NCBI GenBank assembly: GCA_029781865.1
Contig: JAKOVW010000093.1
Coordinates: 192,718 to 256,717, forward strand
Direction of reading: 5' to 3'
Length of the DNA stretch: 64,000 bases
Source of the DNA: Bacteroidota bacterium
Lineage (GTDB): Bacteria > Bacteroidota > Bacteroidia > Chitinophagales > Saprospiraceae
Below the pieces are notes generated by a model. That model had not been told where the DNA came from and searched no databases. It was given only the letters and a program-made list of their open reading frames with translations. Within the stretch, counting starts at the first letter, position 1. Each line of letters begins with the position of its first letter. Made by a program: the position numbers and the translations under genes. Positions 56,934 to 64,000 of the stretch are shown here, piece after piece.

Positions 56934-57050
56934 ATTTTTTCAAACCGCAAAGGCGCTAAGAAGTCAAATCAACAATTACACGCAAAGTTCGCAAAGAAAA
57001 AAGCATTATACTTTGCGTCCTCTGCGAATCCTTTGCTTCTTTGCGTTTAA
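56934..57050. repeat. CGCAAAG-type dispersed repeat, copy B
   Basis: About 117 bp, same organisation as copies A and C; the middle (caaatcaacaattacacgca) is divergent while the ends (caaaccgcaaaggcgctaag and tctgcgaatcctttgcttct) are well kept. Confidence 0.85.
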
Positions 57051-57075
57051 AAATAAGTTTCCCAATCCAAATTAA

Positions 57076-57193
57076 GATTTTTTCAAACCGCTAAGGCGCC
57101 AAGGGAGAATGAATGTGATTTGTACGCAAAGTTCGCTAAGAGGATGAATTAAACTTTGCATCCTCTGCGAAGCCTTTGCTTTTTTGCGTTAAA
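57076..57193. repeat. CGCAAAG-type dispersed repeat, copy C
   Basis: About 118 bp, closest to copy A (shared gagaatgaatgtgatttgta stretch). It ends about 30 bp before the stop side of the 57223 gene, so it forms part of its 3' region. Confidence 0.85.
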
Positions 57194-57222
57194 TAAAATT
57201 ATTTACTGGGTATATCTATCAA

Positions 57223-58626
57223 TCAGATCCGCACCAATTTTTTTACCCTACGATTACCTTTAGTATCACGGATATCGATGATGTAGATTCCGGAAGCAAA
57301 TGTGTTTACATGCAGATCTATTTCACGGTCTGTATTCTGAACTTGCCATGACAGCAAAATTTTACCTTCAGGGTCCATCAATTTTAAATGGATCGGGCCG
57401 ATCCACTTCAGATTTTTGATATCGAGCAATACAATTGATTCAAAAGGATTTGGGAAAATGCTAAAGTTATCACCGTTTAAAAGTGAATTAGTAACAGCTG
57501 TATTGAGAGGGCAATCAATGGGTACCGGGCTGTTTTTGTTTTCGTTGGTGCCGTCACCAAGCTGACCAAATGGATTATATCCCCAGGCCCAAAGACTGTC
57601 ATCCGTTTTTAATGCCAGGTTGTGATCTACTTTAGCCGAAATCGTTTTCCAGTCGTGGTCGCTACCTACTTTTACCGGAACTGTTTTTTCGGTAAAACTA
57701 CCTATGCCCAATTGACCATAATTGTTTTTACCCCAGGCCCAAAGCGTACCGTCATTTTTAATAGCGACCGAATAATTATAACCTGCTGATATGTGCTTCC
57801 AGTCTTTGGTATTGCCAATTTGGACCGGACTGAATCTATCTGTTTTAGTCCCATCTCCCAGCTGGCCAAAATCATTTCTGCCCCAGGCCCACAGGCTTCC
57901 ATCTGTTTTTAATGCAATGGCATGATCATCACCGCTGATCTCCTTCCAGTCCAGATCCGTTCCGATCTGTACCGGACTGCTTTTATCTGATTTACTACCG
58001 TCGCCCAATTGTCCATAACGGTTAAAGCCCCAGGCCCACAAGCTGCCGTTGTTTTTGATCGCAAATGAAGTATATCCGCTCGCAGATATGGTCTTCCAGT
58101 CGGTGTCGTTTCCTATTCTCACAGGCAAGCAACGATCCATCAGGGTTCCGTCTCCGATATTGCTATAGGTGTTCAAACCCCAGGCCCACAGACTGTGATC
58201 GTTTTTCAGTGCTAAAGAATACCAGCTACCCGAAAACAGCTGAAAGTCTTTCAATTGTATCATAGGTGTAGGTGCGTTGGCAGACGCCTTTGTGCAGTCA
58301 GCCAGCTGACCATCAAAGTTGTATCCCCAGGCCCAGACGCTACCGTCATTCTTCACGGCAAAGGTGGTTTCGGATTCCGAAAAAATGTGATTCCAATCTG
58401 CATCGCCGCCAATCTGGATCGGATACCAGGCATTATCATGGGTAAAATCTCCGAGCTGACCATCCCAATTGCCTCCCCAGGCCCACAACGTCCCATCGGC
58501 CTTAAGCGCTATGGAATAAAAATCGCCTGTCGATATTTCTTTCCAGCATCCGGCCTGTCCGATCATGCGGTTTGTTTCTGAACAAAGCAGACAAATAATG
58601 CCTATGAGGATTACTGGTTTCAACAT
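57223..58626 (-). CDS. secreted seven-blade RCC1-repeat protein with T9SS sorting tail
   Basis: 467 aa. Signal peptide near residues 1-24 (ends around MIGQ). Seven RCC1-type blades: TLWAWGGNWDGQLGD, SVWAWGYNFDGQLAD, SLWAWGLNTYSNIGD, SLWAWGFNRYGQLGD, SLWAWGRNDFGQLGD, TLWAWGKNNYGQLGI, SLWAWGYNPFGQLGD. Blades two, three and six lose parts of the consensus. The C-terminus (SIFPNPFESIVLLDIKN ... FASGIYIIDIRD) is a Por tail. It lies furthest upstream of the three paralogous propellers. Confidence 0.88.
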   Translation of the reverse strand: MLKPVILIGIICLLCSETNRMIGQAGCWKEISTGDFYSIALKADGTLWAWGGNWDGQLGDFTHDNAWYPIQIGGDADWNHIFSESETTFAVKNDGSVWAWGYNFDGQLADCTKASANAPTPMIQLKDFQLFSGSWYSLALKNDHSLWAWGLNTYSNIGDGTLMDRCLPVRIGNDTDWKTISASGYTSFAIKNNGSLWAWGFNRYGQLGDGSKSDKSSPVQIGTDLDWKEISGDDHAIALKTDGSLWAWGRNDFGQLGDGTKTDRFSPVQIGNTKDWKHISAGYNYSVAIKNDGTLWAWGKNNYGQLGIGSFTEKTVPVKVGSDHDWKTISAKVDHNLALKTDDSLWAWGYNPFGQLGDGTNENKNSPVPIDCPLNTAVTNSLLNGDNFSIFPNPFESIVLLDIKNLKWIGPIHLKLMDPEGKILLSWQVQNTDREIDLHVNTFASGIYIIDIRDTKGNRRVKKLVRI

Positions 58627-58672
58627 ACAGATTTAAAGGATGATTTGAATGTGACGGTCAACATGAACTGGA

Positions 58673-59023
58673 CTATGATTTAGTTTTCTTTTTGGATGCT
58701 TTCGCTTTTTTATTGAATTCGAGGGCGAGCTGAATCCAGTAATCCAGTTTTTTATGTGTATTCAATGCTTCGAGATCAACAAACACATAGCCCTTCATAA
58801 TTTTACCGGTAAAATCCATGGGTTTGCATCCCTCCATTTCGATCACTTCCTCATATTTTTCCGGATCGAGCCGCACCATTAATCGCTGCTGCTCCACGCC
58901 AACGCACATTTTATCATTCACCATAAAGCACAGTCCACCAAACATCTTCTTCTCCACGACATCAGCGTGTGTGGCCGCAATGATTTCGCGGGCTCGGTCG
59001 GCCAATTGTTCGTTATAAGCCAT
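58673..59023 (-). CDS. TfoX N-terminal domain protein
   Basis: 116 aa. TfoX/Sxy N-domain: VVEKKMFGGLCFMVNDKMCVGV and MVRLDPEKYEEV match the family. In gamma-proteobacteria TfoX-type domains are linked to competence control; stand-alone copies in Bacteroidota are of unknown function. The basic Lys/Ser-rich tail (last 15 residues) may bind nucleic acid. No DNA-uptake gene is nearby. Confidence 0.88.
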   Translation of the reverse strand: MAYNEQLADRAREIIAATHADVVEKKMFGGLCFMVNDKMCVGVEQQRLMVRLDPEKYEEVIEMEGCKPMDFTGKIMKGYVFVDLEALNTHKKLDYWIQLALEFNKKAKASKKKTKS

Positions 59024-59163
59024 TGGGTAAAATTATTATTAATTTGATAGTTAAGGAAATCATGTTGTCGGTTTTTAGGTCGCAGTGAAGGTTGTAATTC
59101 AAATGACTAAAACTAAATGCGCTGTACGAATTACAAAGTGAAATTCATTTTGGAATTATTAAT

Positions 59164-59604
59164 CTACGGTTTAATGCTATCAGGCTTCTTTATTTCATCT
59201 ATAATTGACGCTTCAATAATGTATGATTTTAATAGTGCTGAATCAATTTCTGCTAATGATGTAAAATCCTTCCAGTATCCTTTCTTCCGGTTGCCTTTGT
59301 CGAGAAAGCCAATTTCATCATGAAGTAAATAGCCATTGGTAAATCCAAAGCGAACTCCTTCATAGCTTTTGGTTTTTCCCCAGAGCACCGAAGCCGGCCA
59401 GATAAAACAAATGTTTTTATTGCCTTTATAAAAGGGAACATTGTAGGAGAGTTTTTCCGTAACACCGGGAATGCTATCGAAGACCAATGCTCTAAGACGC
59501 TCAACAATCTGAAGCTCGTCCTGAGGAAGGTATTCTAAAAACTCATCGACGCTTCTGAAAGAAACGGATTGCATTTTTTGCTTGGGTGTGAAAGAATTAT
59601 TCAT
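59164..59604 (-). CDS. DUF1801 domain protein (YdhG-like)
   Basis: 146 aa. Matches the DUF1801/YdhG-like alpha/beta fold: FLEYLPQDELQIVERLRALVF, TEKLSYNVPFYKGNKNICFIWPAS, GVRFGFTNGYLL. Function unknown. Its start overlaps the last eight bases of the 59597 gene, so it is probably translated with it. Confidence 0.85.
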   Translation of the reverse strand: MNNSFTPKQKMQSVSFRSVDEFLEYLPQDELQIVERLRALVFDSIPGVTEKLSYNVPFYKGNKNICFIWPASVLWGKTKSYEGVRFGFTNGYLLHDEIGFLDKGNRKKGYWKDFTSLAEIDSALLKSYIIEASIIDEIKKPDSIKP

Positions 59605-61906
59605 TGATAAAAATATTCAACGTATTGGAAATGTACTTGCGTTCTTTAGTATAAACAGTGACAGAATAAACGACATTGGGTTTTAATGAATATGATCCTA
59701 TCCGGCCATTATCCCAAAATCTCGCCTTCTTATTAAGAATGAAGCCTTGTAACAAACTATCTTTTCCCGCAATAATAACAACGGAAGAAGAAGTATCAGA
59801 AGGATTACTTTGTGGTACAAATTCTATCTGATTAGTTGCATATACAGATGATGTAAAACAGGGTTCTGATTTATAAAGCATCACTTTCTCTTGTGAAGAA
59901 GTTTTATTAATTAAGCTAATTCGTATTTCTATATCCTCACCAAAATTAATTTCTTTTTGATTACACGAAATGACCAACTCAAATTTACTTTGCTCAATGA
60001 GTTTCATTAAATTCTCTTTATAATTAAGGCAAATATTTATGAGATTTGAATCCACATTTTTGGTGAGATCAATTTTTTCAATTTCATTGTATGCCAGCTT
60101 AAGCCTATTGGTATTTTTTGTTTCACCATCATAACTGTAACGATATAAATTGGCAATTTCTATCCTGGCTTCTGGCAGTAATTCTGAATTCGGATATTTC
60201 AGAATAAACGTCCTGATTTTTTTTATTAGCTTTAAAGCATCTGAATACATCATGTCACTAGATGAACCCCGTTTGTATGAATTCAGCAAATAATAAGCTG
60301 CATTGTCTGCATACTCACTGCCCGGATATTTAGCCAATAACGTTTTGTAGACATCTTCCACAATCCGAAAATCAAAATAAGTATCGCCGAACCAACCACA
60401 ATGAACCAATTGCTCTTTGAGATTAGCCAATTCAAATAAATACCTGTCCCCTGAATAGTTTAATTTCTTTAAATCCGTTACAGCCTTTTCAACTTTACTT
60501 ATACAGGACAGTATCTGCCTGCTTTGAAAATAATCAAAATCAGGAAAAGAATCCTGCAAATATTTACTGTACAACATTACTTTATCCAGCTTAAATGCCC
60601 TGGTATAAAACATACAAAGCCCGACCAGGCCAAATTTTTTCAAGTCGGCAGGTATTTTATCAGATTTAATTCCAACTTCAATATCCTGTATGCTAATCCT
60701 TCCGGATGGATAAATAAATCTGCTTTGCGTGTTATTCTTTAAAATCGTTACAAACTCTGCACTCTTGCTTATTAATGAATCATTTTGCAGCAGCATATAG
60801 TATCGGATTAACGTATCCAGATCGTAATTTTCAAATTTTCTCAATTCTTCATTGATACTATCTCTGCGATATTTATGCTCATCCGGATGGAATGGGATAA
60901 CCTTCTTTAGTATATAATTTTTATTGATCACGGCAAATTTCTGATTGCACAAAAGATAGAGATACTTTGAATCTGCTTTGAGCTGTAACAAATTTGCAAC
61001 TGGCAAACTATTAATTTCAAATAAGCTGTTCAATGAATCTTTATAGTAGATTATATTTTTTGAATAGTACCAGCTTACCTTATGATCCGGATAAGCCTGG
61101 TAAGCATTATTTTCAATGGATCTGGGCAATTGGTTTAAATAGATGTCACCAGTTGGTTGGTTTTCATAGAGGAAAGTCTTGTAATCACCAGTCCTGTAGT
61201 CTAAGGTTTTCAGATTATATGTGAATTGTCCACTATTAATGAGAACTGAATCCTGATTTATGCATTTCAATTTTTCAATCCTTTGATCAATCGGTACATT
61301 ACGTGCTTTGGATATTTTATAATTTTTCCGGTCTAAAAAATAAAGTCCGTTTGCTGTACCCAACAGTATCTTCGATGCCATTGGATAAATCGTGGTAACA
61401 TTACTAATTTCGTACCTGTAGAAAGTATCCTCTTTCATGTTGAATCTAAACAAATGGTATCTGACACCTATATAAACATCCTCATTGATGCTATCTCTCC
61501 AGATATTCGTTTCATTGATGCGATCTTTAAATTCATAACCATATTTTTCATATAATGGAAAATAATGGCCTGTTTTCAAATCCAACTCAAAGATCTGGTC
61601 ATCAATAGTCCATATCTTATCTTGCTTTGCAAGAGGAGAAAAGATAAATTTGTATAGATTATCTTTAAATGTATAAACTTTAAAACTATCGATGTGAAAA
61701 CTAATTTTTGAATCGTATAAACTGGGTTTTATATCCGGTTGGTTATTTGAATGACAAGCCATTATCCTTAAACATACCAATAAAGCAAACGGAAATTTTC
61801 TTATCCAACTGTAGAATATGAATCCTACTAAAAACACACGAACAACAGGATTCAATTTAAGTATAGCGTATCCATTGGAGAATAAATCAGGGTACACAAT
61901 CGTCAA
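59597..61906 (-). CDS. large predicted lipoprotein/surface protein, start uncertain
   Basis: Up to 769 aa. The frame starts with TTG at 61906, overlapping the stop of the small membrane protein gene; a GTG at 61837 is an alternative. A hydrophobic segment (RKFPFALLVCL) precedes RIMAC, which could be a lipobox with Cys51. The N-terminal 300 residues look beta-rich, like a propeller (YRYEISNVTTIYPM, NGLYFLDRKNY, YLYLLCNQKFAVI). Residues about 490-610 have TPR/Tol-Pal-like helices (LAKYPGSEYADNAAYYLLNSYK, ILKYPNSELLPEARIEIANLY). The C-terminus is beta-rich (NFGEDIEIRISLIN). No named family recognised. Confidence 0.65.
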   Translation of the reverse strand: MTIVYPDLFSNGYAILKLNPVVRVFLVGFIFYSWIRKFPFALLVCLRIMACHSNNQPDIKPSLYDSKISFHIDSFKVYTFKDNLYKFIFSPLAKQDKIWTIDDQIFELDLKTGHYFPLYEKYGYEFKDRINETNIWRDSINEDVYIGVRYHLFRFNMKEDTFYRYEISNVTTIYPMASKILLGTANGLYFLDRKNYKISKARNVPIDQRIEKLKCINQDSVLINSGQFTYNLKTLDYRTGDYKTFLYENQPTGDIYLNQLPRSIENNAYQAYPDHKVSWYYSKNIIYYKDSLNSLFEINSLPVANLLQLKADSKYLYLLCNQKFAVINKNYILKKVIPFHPDEHKYRRDSINEELRKFENYDLDTLIRYYMLLQNDSLISKSAEFVTILKNNTQSRFIYPSGRISIQDIEVGIKSDKIPADLKKFGLVGLCMFYTRAFKLDKVMLYSKYLQDSFPDFDYFQSRQILSCISKVEKAVTDLKKLNYSGDRYLFELANLKEQLVHCGWFGDTYFDFRIVEDVYKTLLAKYPGSEYADNAAYYLLNSYKRGSSSDMMYSDALKLIKKIRTFILKYPNSELLPEARIEIANLYRYSYDGETKNTNRLKLAYNEIEKIDLTKNVDSNLINICLNYKENLMKLIEQSKFELVISCNQKEINFGEDIEIRISLINKTSSQEKVMLYKSEPCFTSSVYATNQIEFVPQSNPSDTSSSVVIIAGKDSLLQGFILNKKARFWDNGRIGSYSLKPNVVYSVTVYTKERKYISNTLNIFINE

Positions 61907-62172
61907 TTCCAGCGAACTGTGGAAATGATATATACCAAACCGATCAAACCTATGCCAAATACGGTATACACCAGAATATTACCCCCGCGCTGATTTCCGG
62001 AATAATACAGATAACCAATCACGGCTGATAAGATGCAGCTTACTAAAGTGATGATGCCGAAACCGGCTTTTTCGGATTGACCATTGCTCATGATTTTACC
62101 GGGTATAAAAAACCAGTTGTACAGCAATAAAGCCGTCAATACGAGTAGAAAATAATACAGAATTTTAGCCAT
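61903..62172 (-). CDS. small membrane protein, 89 aa
   Basis: Three hydrophobic helices (residues 4-22, 37-57, 65-84) without recognised motifs. Ends four bases into the following gene's frame, so translationally coupled to it. Function unknown. Confidence 0.6.
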   Translation of the reverse strand: MAKILYYFLLVLTALLLYNWFFIPGKIMSNGQSEKAGFGIITLVSCILSAVIGYLYYSGNQRGGNILVYTVFGIGLIGLVYIISTVRWN

Positions 62173-62409
62173 AAACTATTTAATAACAGGAATGAAAGGG
62201 AAACAAATATAAACAATTCAGCGAATTGCCGCTGTTCTGTTTTTAGAATCTGATCATATGGAATTCAAAATAAAAACGATGAATCAAAATACATCGACTT
62301 GATTGAAATTTCAACGATACCTTGTGCAATTTTCTTTTTTATGAAATCTTTTCCACATGGTTTCGCAGGGATAATTTGAAACACCACGCGTATTATTATG
62401 CCTGCTGTT

Positions 62410-63021
62410 TTATTGTAACCATTGGTAGATGACTTCTGAAATTTCCCCTGACGGATGGTGATGATGTGCCTGTATACCCAGATTTTTGGCTGCTTCCACA
62501 TTTTCGATTTTATCATCAACGAATAAGGTTTGTTCTGCGATTAATGCCGCATCCTTTAATACAAATTCATAAATTTCGCGGTCGGGTTTGCGCATGCCAA
62601 TCTCATAGGAATAATAAACTTTCTCAAAAAAACGGGTTTCAAATTCCGTAATTTGATTTTCGCGTTCGAGCAATTTACGCACAAAGCGGATATGCGTGAT
62701 ATTGGTATTGCTCAATAAGAATACGCGATATTTTTGCCTCAGGGCGATTAATAATTCCAGCCTTACCGGCGGAAAATCGAGAAACATCGCATTCCAGGCT
62801 TTGCAATAAATTTCAACATGATCCACTTTTACTGACCTTCTTTGCAGCCTGTTAAAAAACGATTCTTCCGAAATTTCACCTTTCTCAAAAGGATAAAAGA
62901 CGGTTTGATAGATATCCACACATTTGGAAGGATCCAACAAAGCTTCTATGGCCTTGTAACTTGCTGATTCGTCAATGTTTAGCAGTACATTCCCCAAATC
63001 AAAGATGATATTTTTTATCAT
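62410..63021 (-). CDS. HAD-superfamily hydrolase (IA type)
   Basis: 203 aa. HAD motif I IIFDLGNVLLN (nucleophile Asp7; the usual DxD second Asp is replaced, giving DLG), motif II VFLLSNTN, motif III KPDREIYEF and motif IV LFVDDKIENVEAAKNLG are present. It belongs to the YihX/alpha-D-glucose-1-phosphate phosphatase-like group. Substrate unknown. The gap to the next gene (62173-62409) shows no feature. Confidence 0.9.
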   Translation of the reverse strand: MIKNIIFDLGNVLLNIDESASYKAIEALLDPSKCVDIYQTVFYPFEKGEISEESFFNRLQRRSVKVDHVEIYCKAWNAMFLDFPPVRLELLIALRQKYRVFLLSNTNITHIRFVRKLLERENQITEFETRFFEKVYYSYEIGMRKPDREIYEFVLKDAALIAEQTLFVDDKIENVEAAKNLGIQAHHHHPSGEISEVIYQWLQ

Positions 63022-63154
63022 TTCCTATGGTTACGAGAGCACAAATATGTAATTTTGCCAGCTCTTAAAGAAGACAGGGTAATTTTTACTCTCCAAATCC
63101 ACAATTAAACTTATTAAACACATACCGATACATATATTCTGTATATGGCGGATT

Positions 63155-63228
63155 GGTCCCATAGCTCAGCTGGTTAGAGCATCTGACTCATAATCAGAGG
63201 GTCCTTGGTTCGAGCCCAAGTGGGACCA
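63155..63228 (+). tRNA. tRNA with anticodon CAU (elongator Met, or Ile2)
   Basis: 74-nt cloverleaf: acceptor GGTCCCA with TGGGACC plus discriminator A, D arm, anticodon stem TCTGA/TCAGA with loop CTCATAA (anticodon CAT at 63189-63191), and TTGGTTCGAGCCCAA T arm. The CCA is not encoded. The CAU anticodon reads Met as elongator or, after lysidine modification, Ile (AUA); the sequence alone does not decide, though elongator Met is the default. A T-run directly follows as terminator. Confidence 0.95.
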
Positions 63229-63250
63229 CTTTTTTTTTCGAAACATCCTA

Positions 63251-63691
63251 ATGAATACTTCAAAAATAACGCTCCTCAAAAAACTGCAAAATTATTGTGC
63301 CTACCAGGATCGCTGTCATTTTGAAGCGCAGCAAAAATTGATACAGCTGGGTGCAGATCCGGAAACTGCCGATGAAATCTTTTTGGAACTGATACAAGAT
63401 GGTTTTCTCAATGAAGAACGCTTTGCACGATCCGTAGCCAGAGGAAAGTTCAGGATACACCACTGGGGTAAAACGAAAATAATTGCACATTTAAAAGCTA
63501 AATTTATTTCTGATCCAATCATCCAGATCGCACTTGGCGAAATCGAAGATGAAGAATATCAGGATCAACTCAAATTGCTGTTGAAAAAAGTACACCAGGA
63601 AAAAAAAGATCCAAACAAAACCATTCAGGCTTTGATCGTAAAAGGATTTGAAAGTGAATTGGTGTACGAATTTGCGTCCGGATTAAAATAG
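63251..63691 (+). CDS. recX: recombination regulator RecX
   Basis: 146 aa. RecX binds RecA filaments and limits recombination. Three-helix repeats with DGFLNEERFARSVARGKFRIHHWGKTKI near residues 57-85 carry the hallmark motif. It starts 22 bp after the tRNA and its T-run, separate from recA (24538), which is unusual in bacteria where recA-recX are often adjacent but common in Bacteroidota. Confidence 0.92.
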   Translation: MNTSKITLLKKLQNYCAYQDRCHFEAQQKLIQLGADPETADEIFLELIQDGFLNEERFARSVARGKFRIHHWGKTKIIAHLKAKFISDPIIQIALGEIEDEEYQDQLKLLLKKVHQEKKDPNKTIQALIVKGFESELVYEFASGLK

Positions 63692-63798
63692 TCCGCATTT
63701 ATTTAATTGGTTCTCCACGCCTTTGATTCACCATAATCTGAACTTGGAATTGCTTGTGATCCAGTAGATAAATGGTTGATCCTGCTAAATAATTTCAT

Positions 63799-63893
63799 AA
63801 CCGCAAAGACGCAAAGGTTTCGCAAAGGACGCAAAGATCATTTCATACAAAGGACGCAAAGCTCAAAGGACGCCAAGGACGCAAAGTTCAGGG
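63799..63893. repeat. CGCAAAG-type dispersed repeat (variant)
   Basis: Repeated cgcaaag/acgcaaagg units (aaccgcaaagacgcaaagg, tttcgcaaaggacgcaaag, caaaggacgccaaggacgca) related to copies A-C at 56707-57193. Here only the left-arm units occur, tandemly, without the CTTTGCG arm. The rest of 63692-64000 shows no gene. Confidence 0.8.
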
Positions 63894-64000
63894 TGCTCAA
63901 AGGTTGAAGAGAAAATCCGTTTTGATTCGATTTGTTTAGCAGTTGATTGCCGCTGCTGATCTGAACCGGAAACAAAGTTATAATACCGAACTTTGTTTGA

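Larger units (their letters stand above)
56403..57222. other. 820-bp gap between RCC1 paralogues carrying three dispersed-repeat copies
   Basis: No open frame of note. It holds three copies of the CGCAAAG-rich repeat (listed separately) and AT-rich filler. No clear terminator was seen. Confidence 0.7.

Noticed and set aside
52673-58626. Eukaryotic contamination suggested by RCC1 repeats
   Set aside because: The genes have bacterial signal peptides, Por tails, uninterrupted frames and a four-base overlap with a bacterial gene.
63131-63147. CATATA-TTCTG-TATATG inverted repeat just upstream of the tRNA
   Set aside because: Six-base A/T arms are easily found by chance; it may be part of the tRNA promoter region but is not reported as a site.
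1-64000. Insertion sequences, prophage, integrons or plasmid origin
   Set aside because: No transposase, integrase, phage or replication gene was recognised; the 22-bp array is iteron-like in spacing only.

Overview
The window looks like a chromosomal segment of a free-living member of the Bacteroidota, most like the Saprospiria/Chitinophagales side of the phylum. The grounds are eight predicted secreted proteins with a C-terminal Por-type (type IX secretion) sorting domain, promoter elements of the TAnnTTTG type rather than sigma-70 -10 boxes, very few Shine-Dalgarno sites, Bacteroidota-style neighbourhoods (panC-panD-UPF0104 flippase; Nif3 with a C4 zinc-ribbon protein; mutL-rhomboid-rhomboid-EEP nuclease) and the long PurF-like amidotransferase typical of the phylum. 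The assignment is inference from gene content. No phage, insertion sequence or CRISPR array was seen.

Layout. 1-3135 (+): 5'-truncated rlmD, an unknown small protein, an HPt-domain protein and rfbA. 3144-3908: an elaborate nested repeat array between convergent genes. 3932-12181 (-): TPR protein, zinc-ribbon coiled-coil protein, Nif3, rfaE2, UPF0104 flippase, panD, panC and an MFS transporter. 12668-17074 (+): two methyltransferases, a nitrilase-fold apolipoprotein N-acyltransferase-like protein and a secreted protein. 17150-28616 (-): sugar aminotransferase, TonB-dependent receptor, methyltransferase, copper P-type ATPase, recA and a secreted protein/metalloprotease pair; a putative small RNA is divergent from recA. 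28871-36287: lipoprotein, ELWxxDGT-repeat protein, Mpg glycosylase, outer-membrane protein, GH113-like glycosidase and DUF4153 protein. 36395-43084: PurF-like protein, then mutL, two rhomboids and an EEP-family hydrolase. 43347-45731: hmgA and hppD for tyrosine degradation. 45811-52488: PHP-like protein, a MocR regulator with its own operator, beta-barrel protein, YceI and HxlR with a shared palindrome cluster, and a VOC protein. 52673-58626 (-): three paralogous seven-blade RCC1-type secreted proteins, one translationally coupled to a second secreted family, with three copies of a CGCAAAG-rich repeat between them. 58673-63691: TfoX-N, DUF1801, a large unknown, a small membrane protein, a HAD hydrolase, tRNA(CAU) and recX.

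How it fits together. Most genes are housekeeping: rRNA modification, nucleotide-sugar and heptose activation, pantothenate synthesis, recombination and mismatch repair, purine-type amidotransfer, and tyrosine breakdown through homogentisate. Between them sit single secreted-protein genes or pairs. The parts least explained by known families are the 3144-3908 array, the CGCAAAG repeats, the putative RNA beside recA, two palindromic operators (MocR and HxlR), and a paralogous secreted family (26050-27024 and 54094-54960), each member coupled to a different secreted partner.
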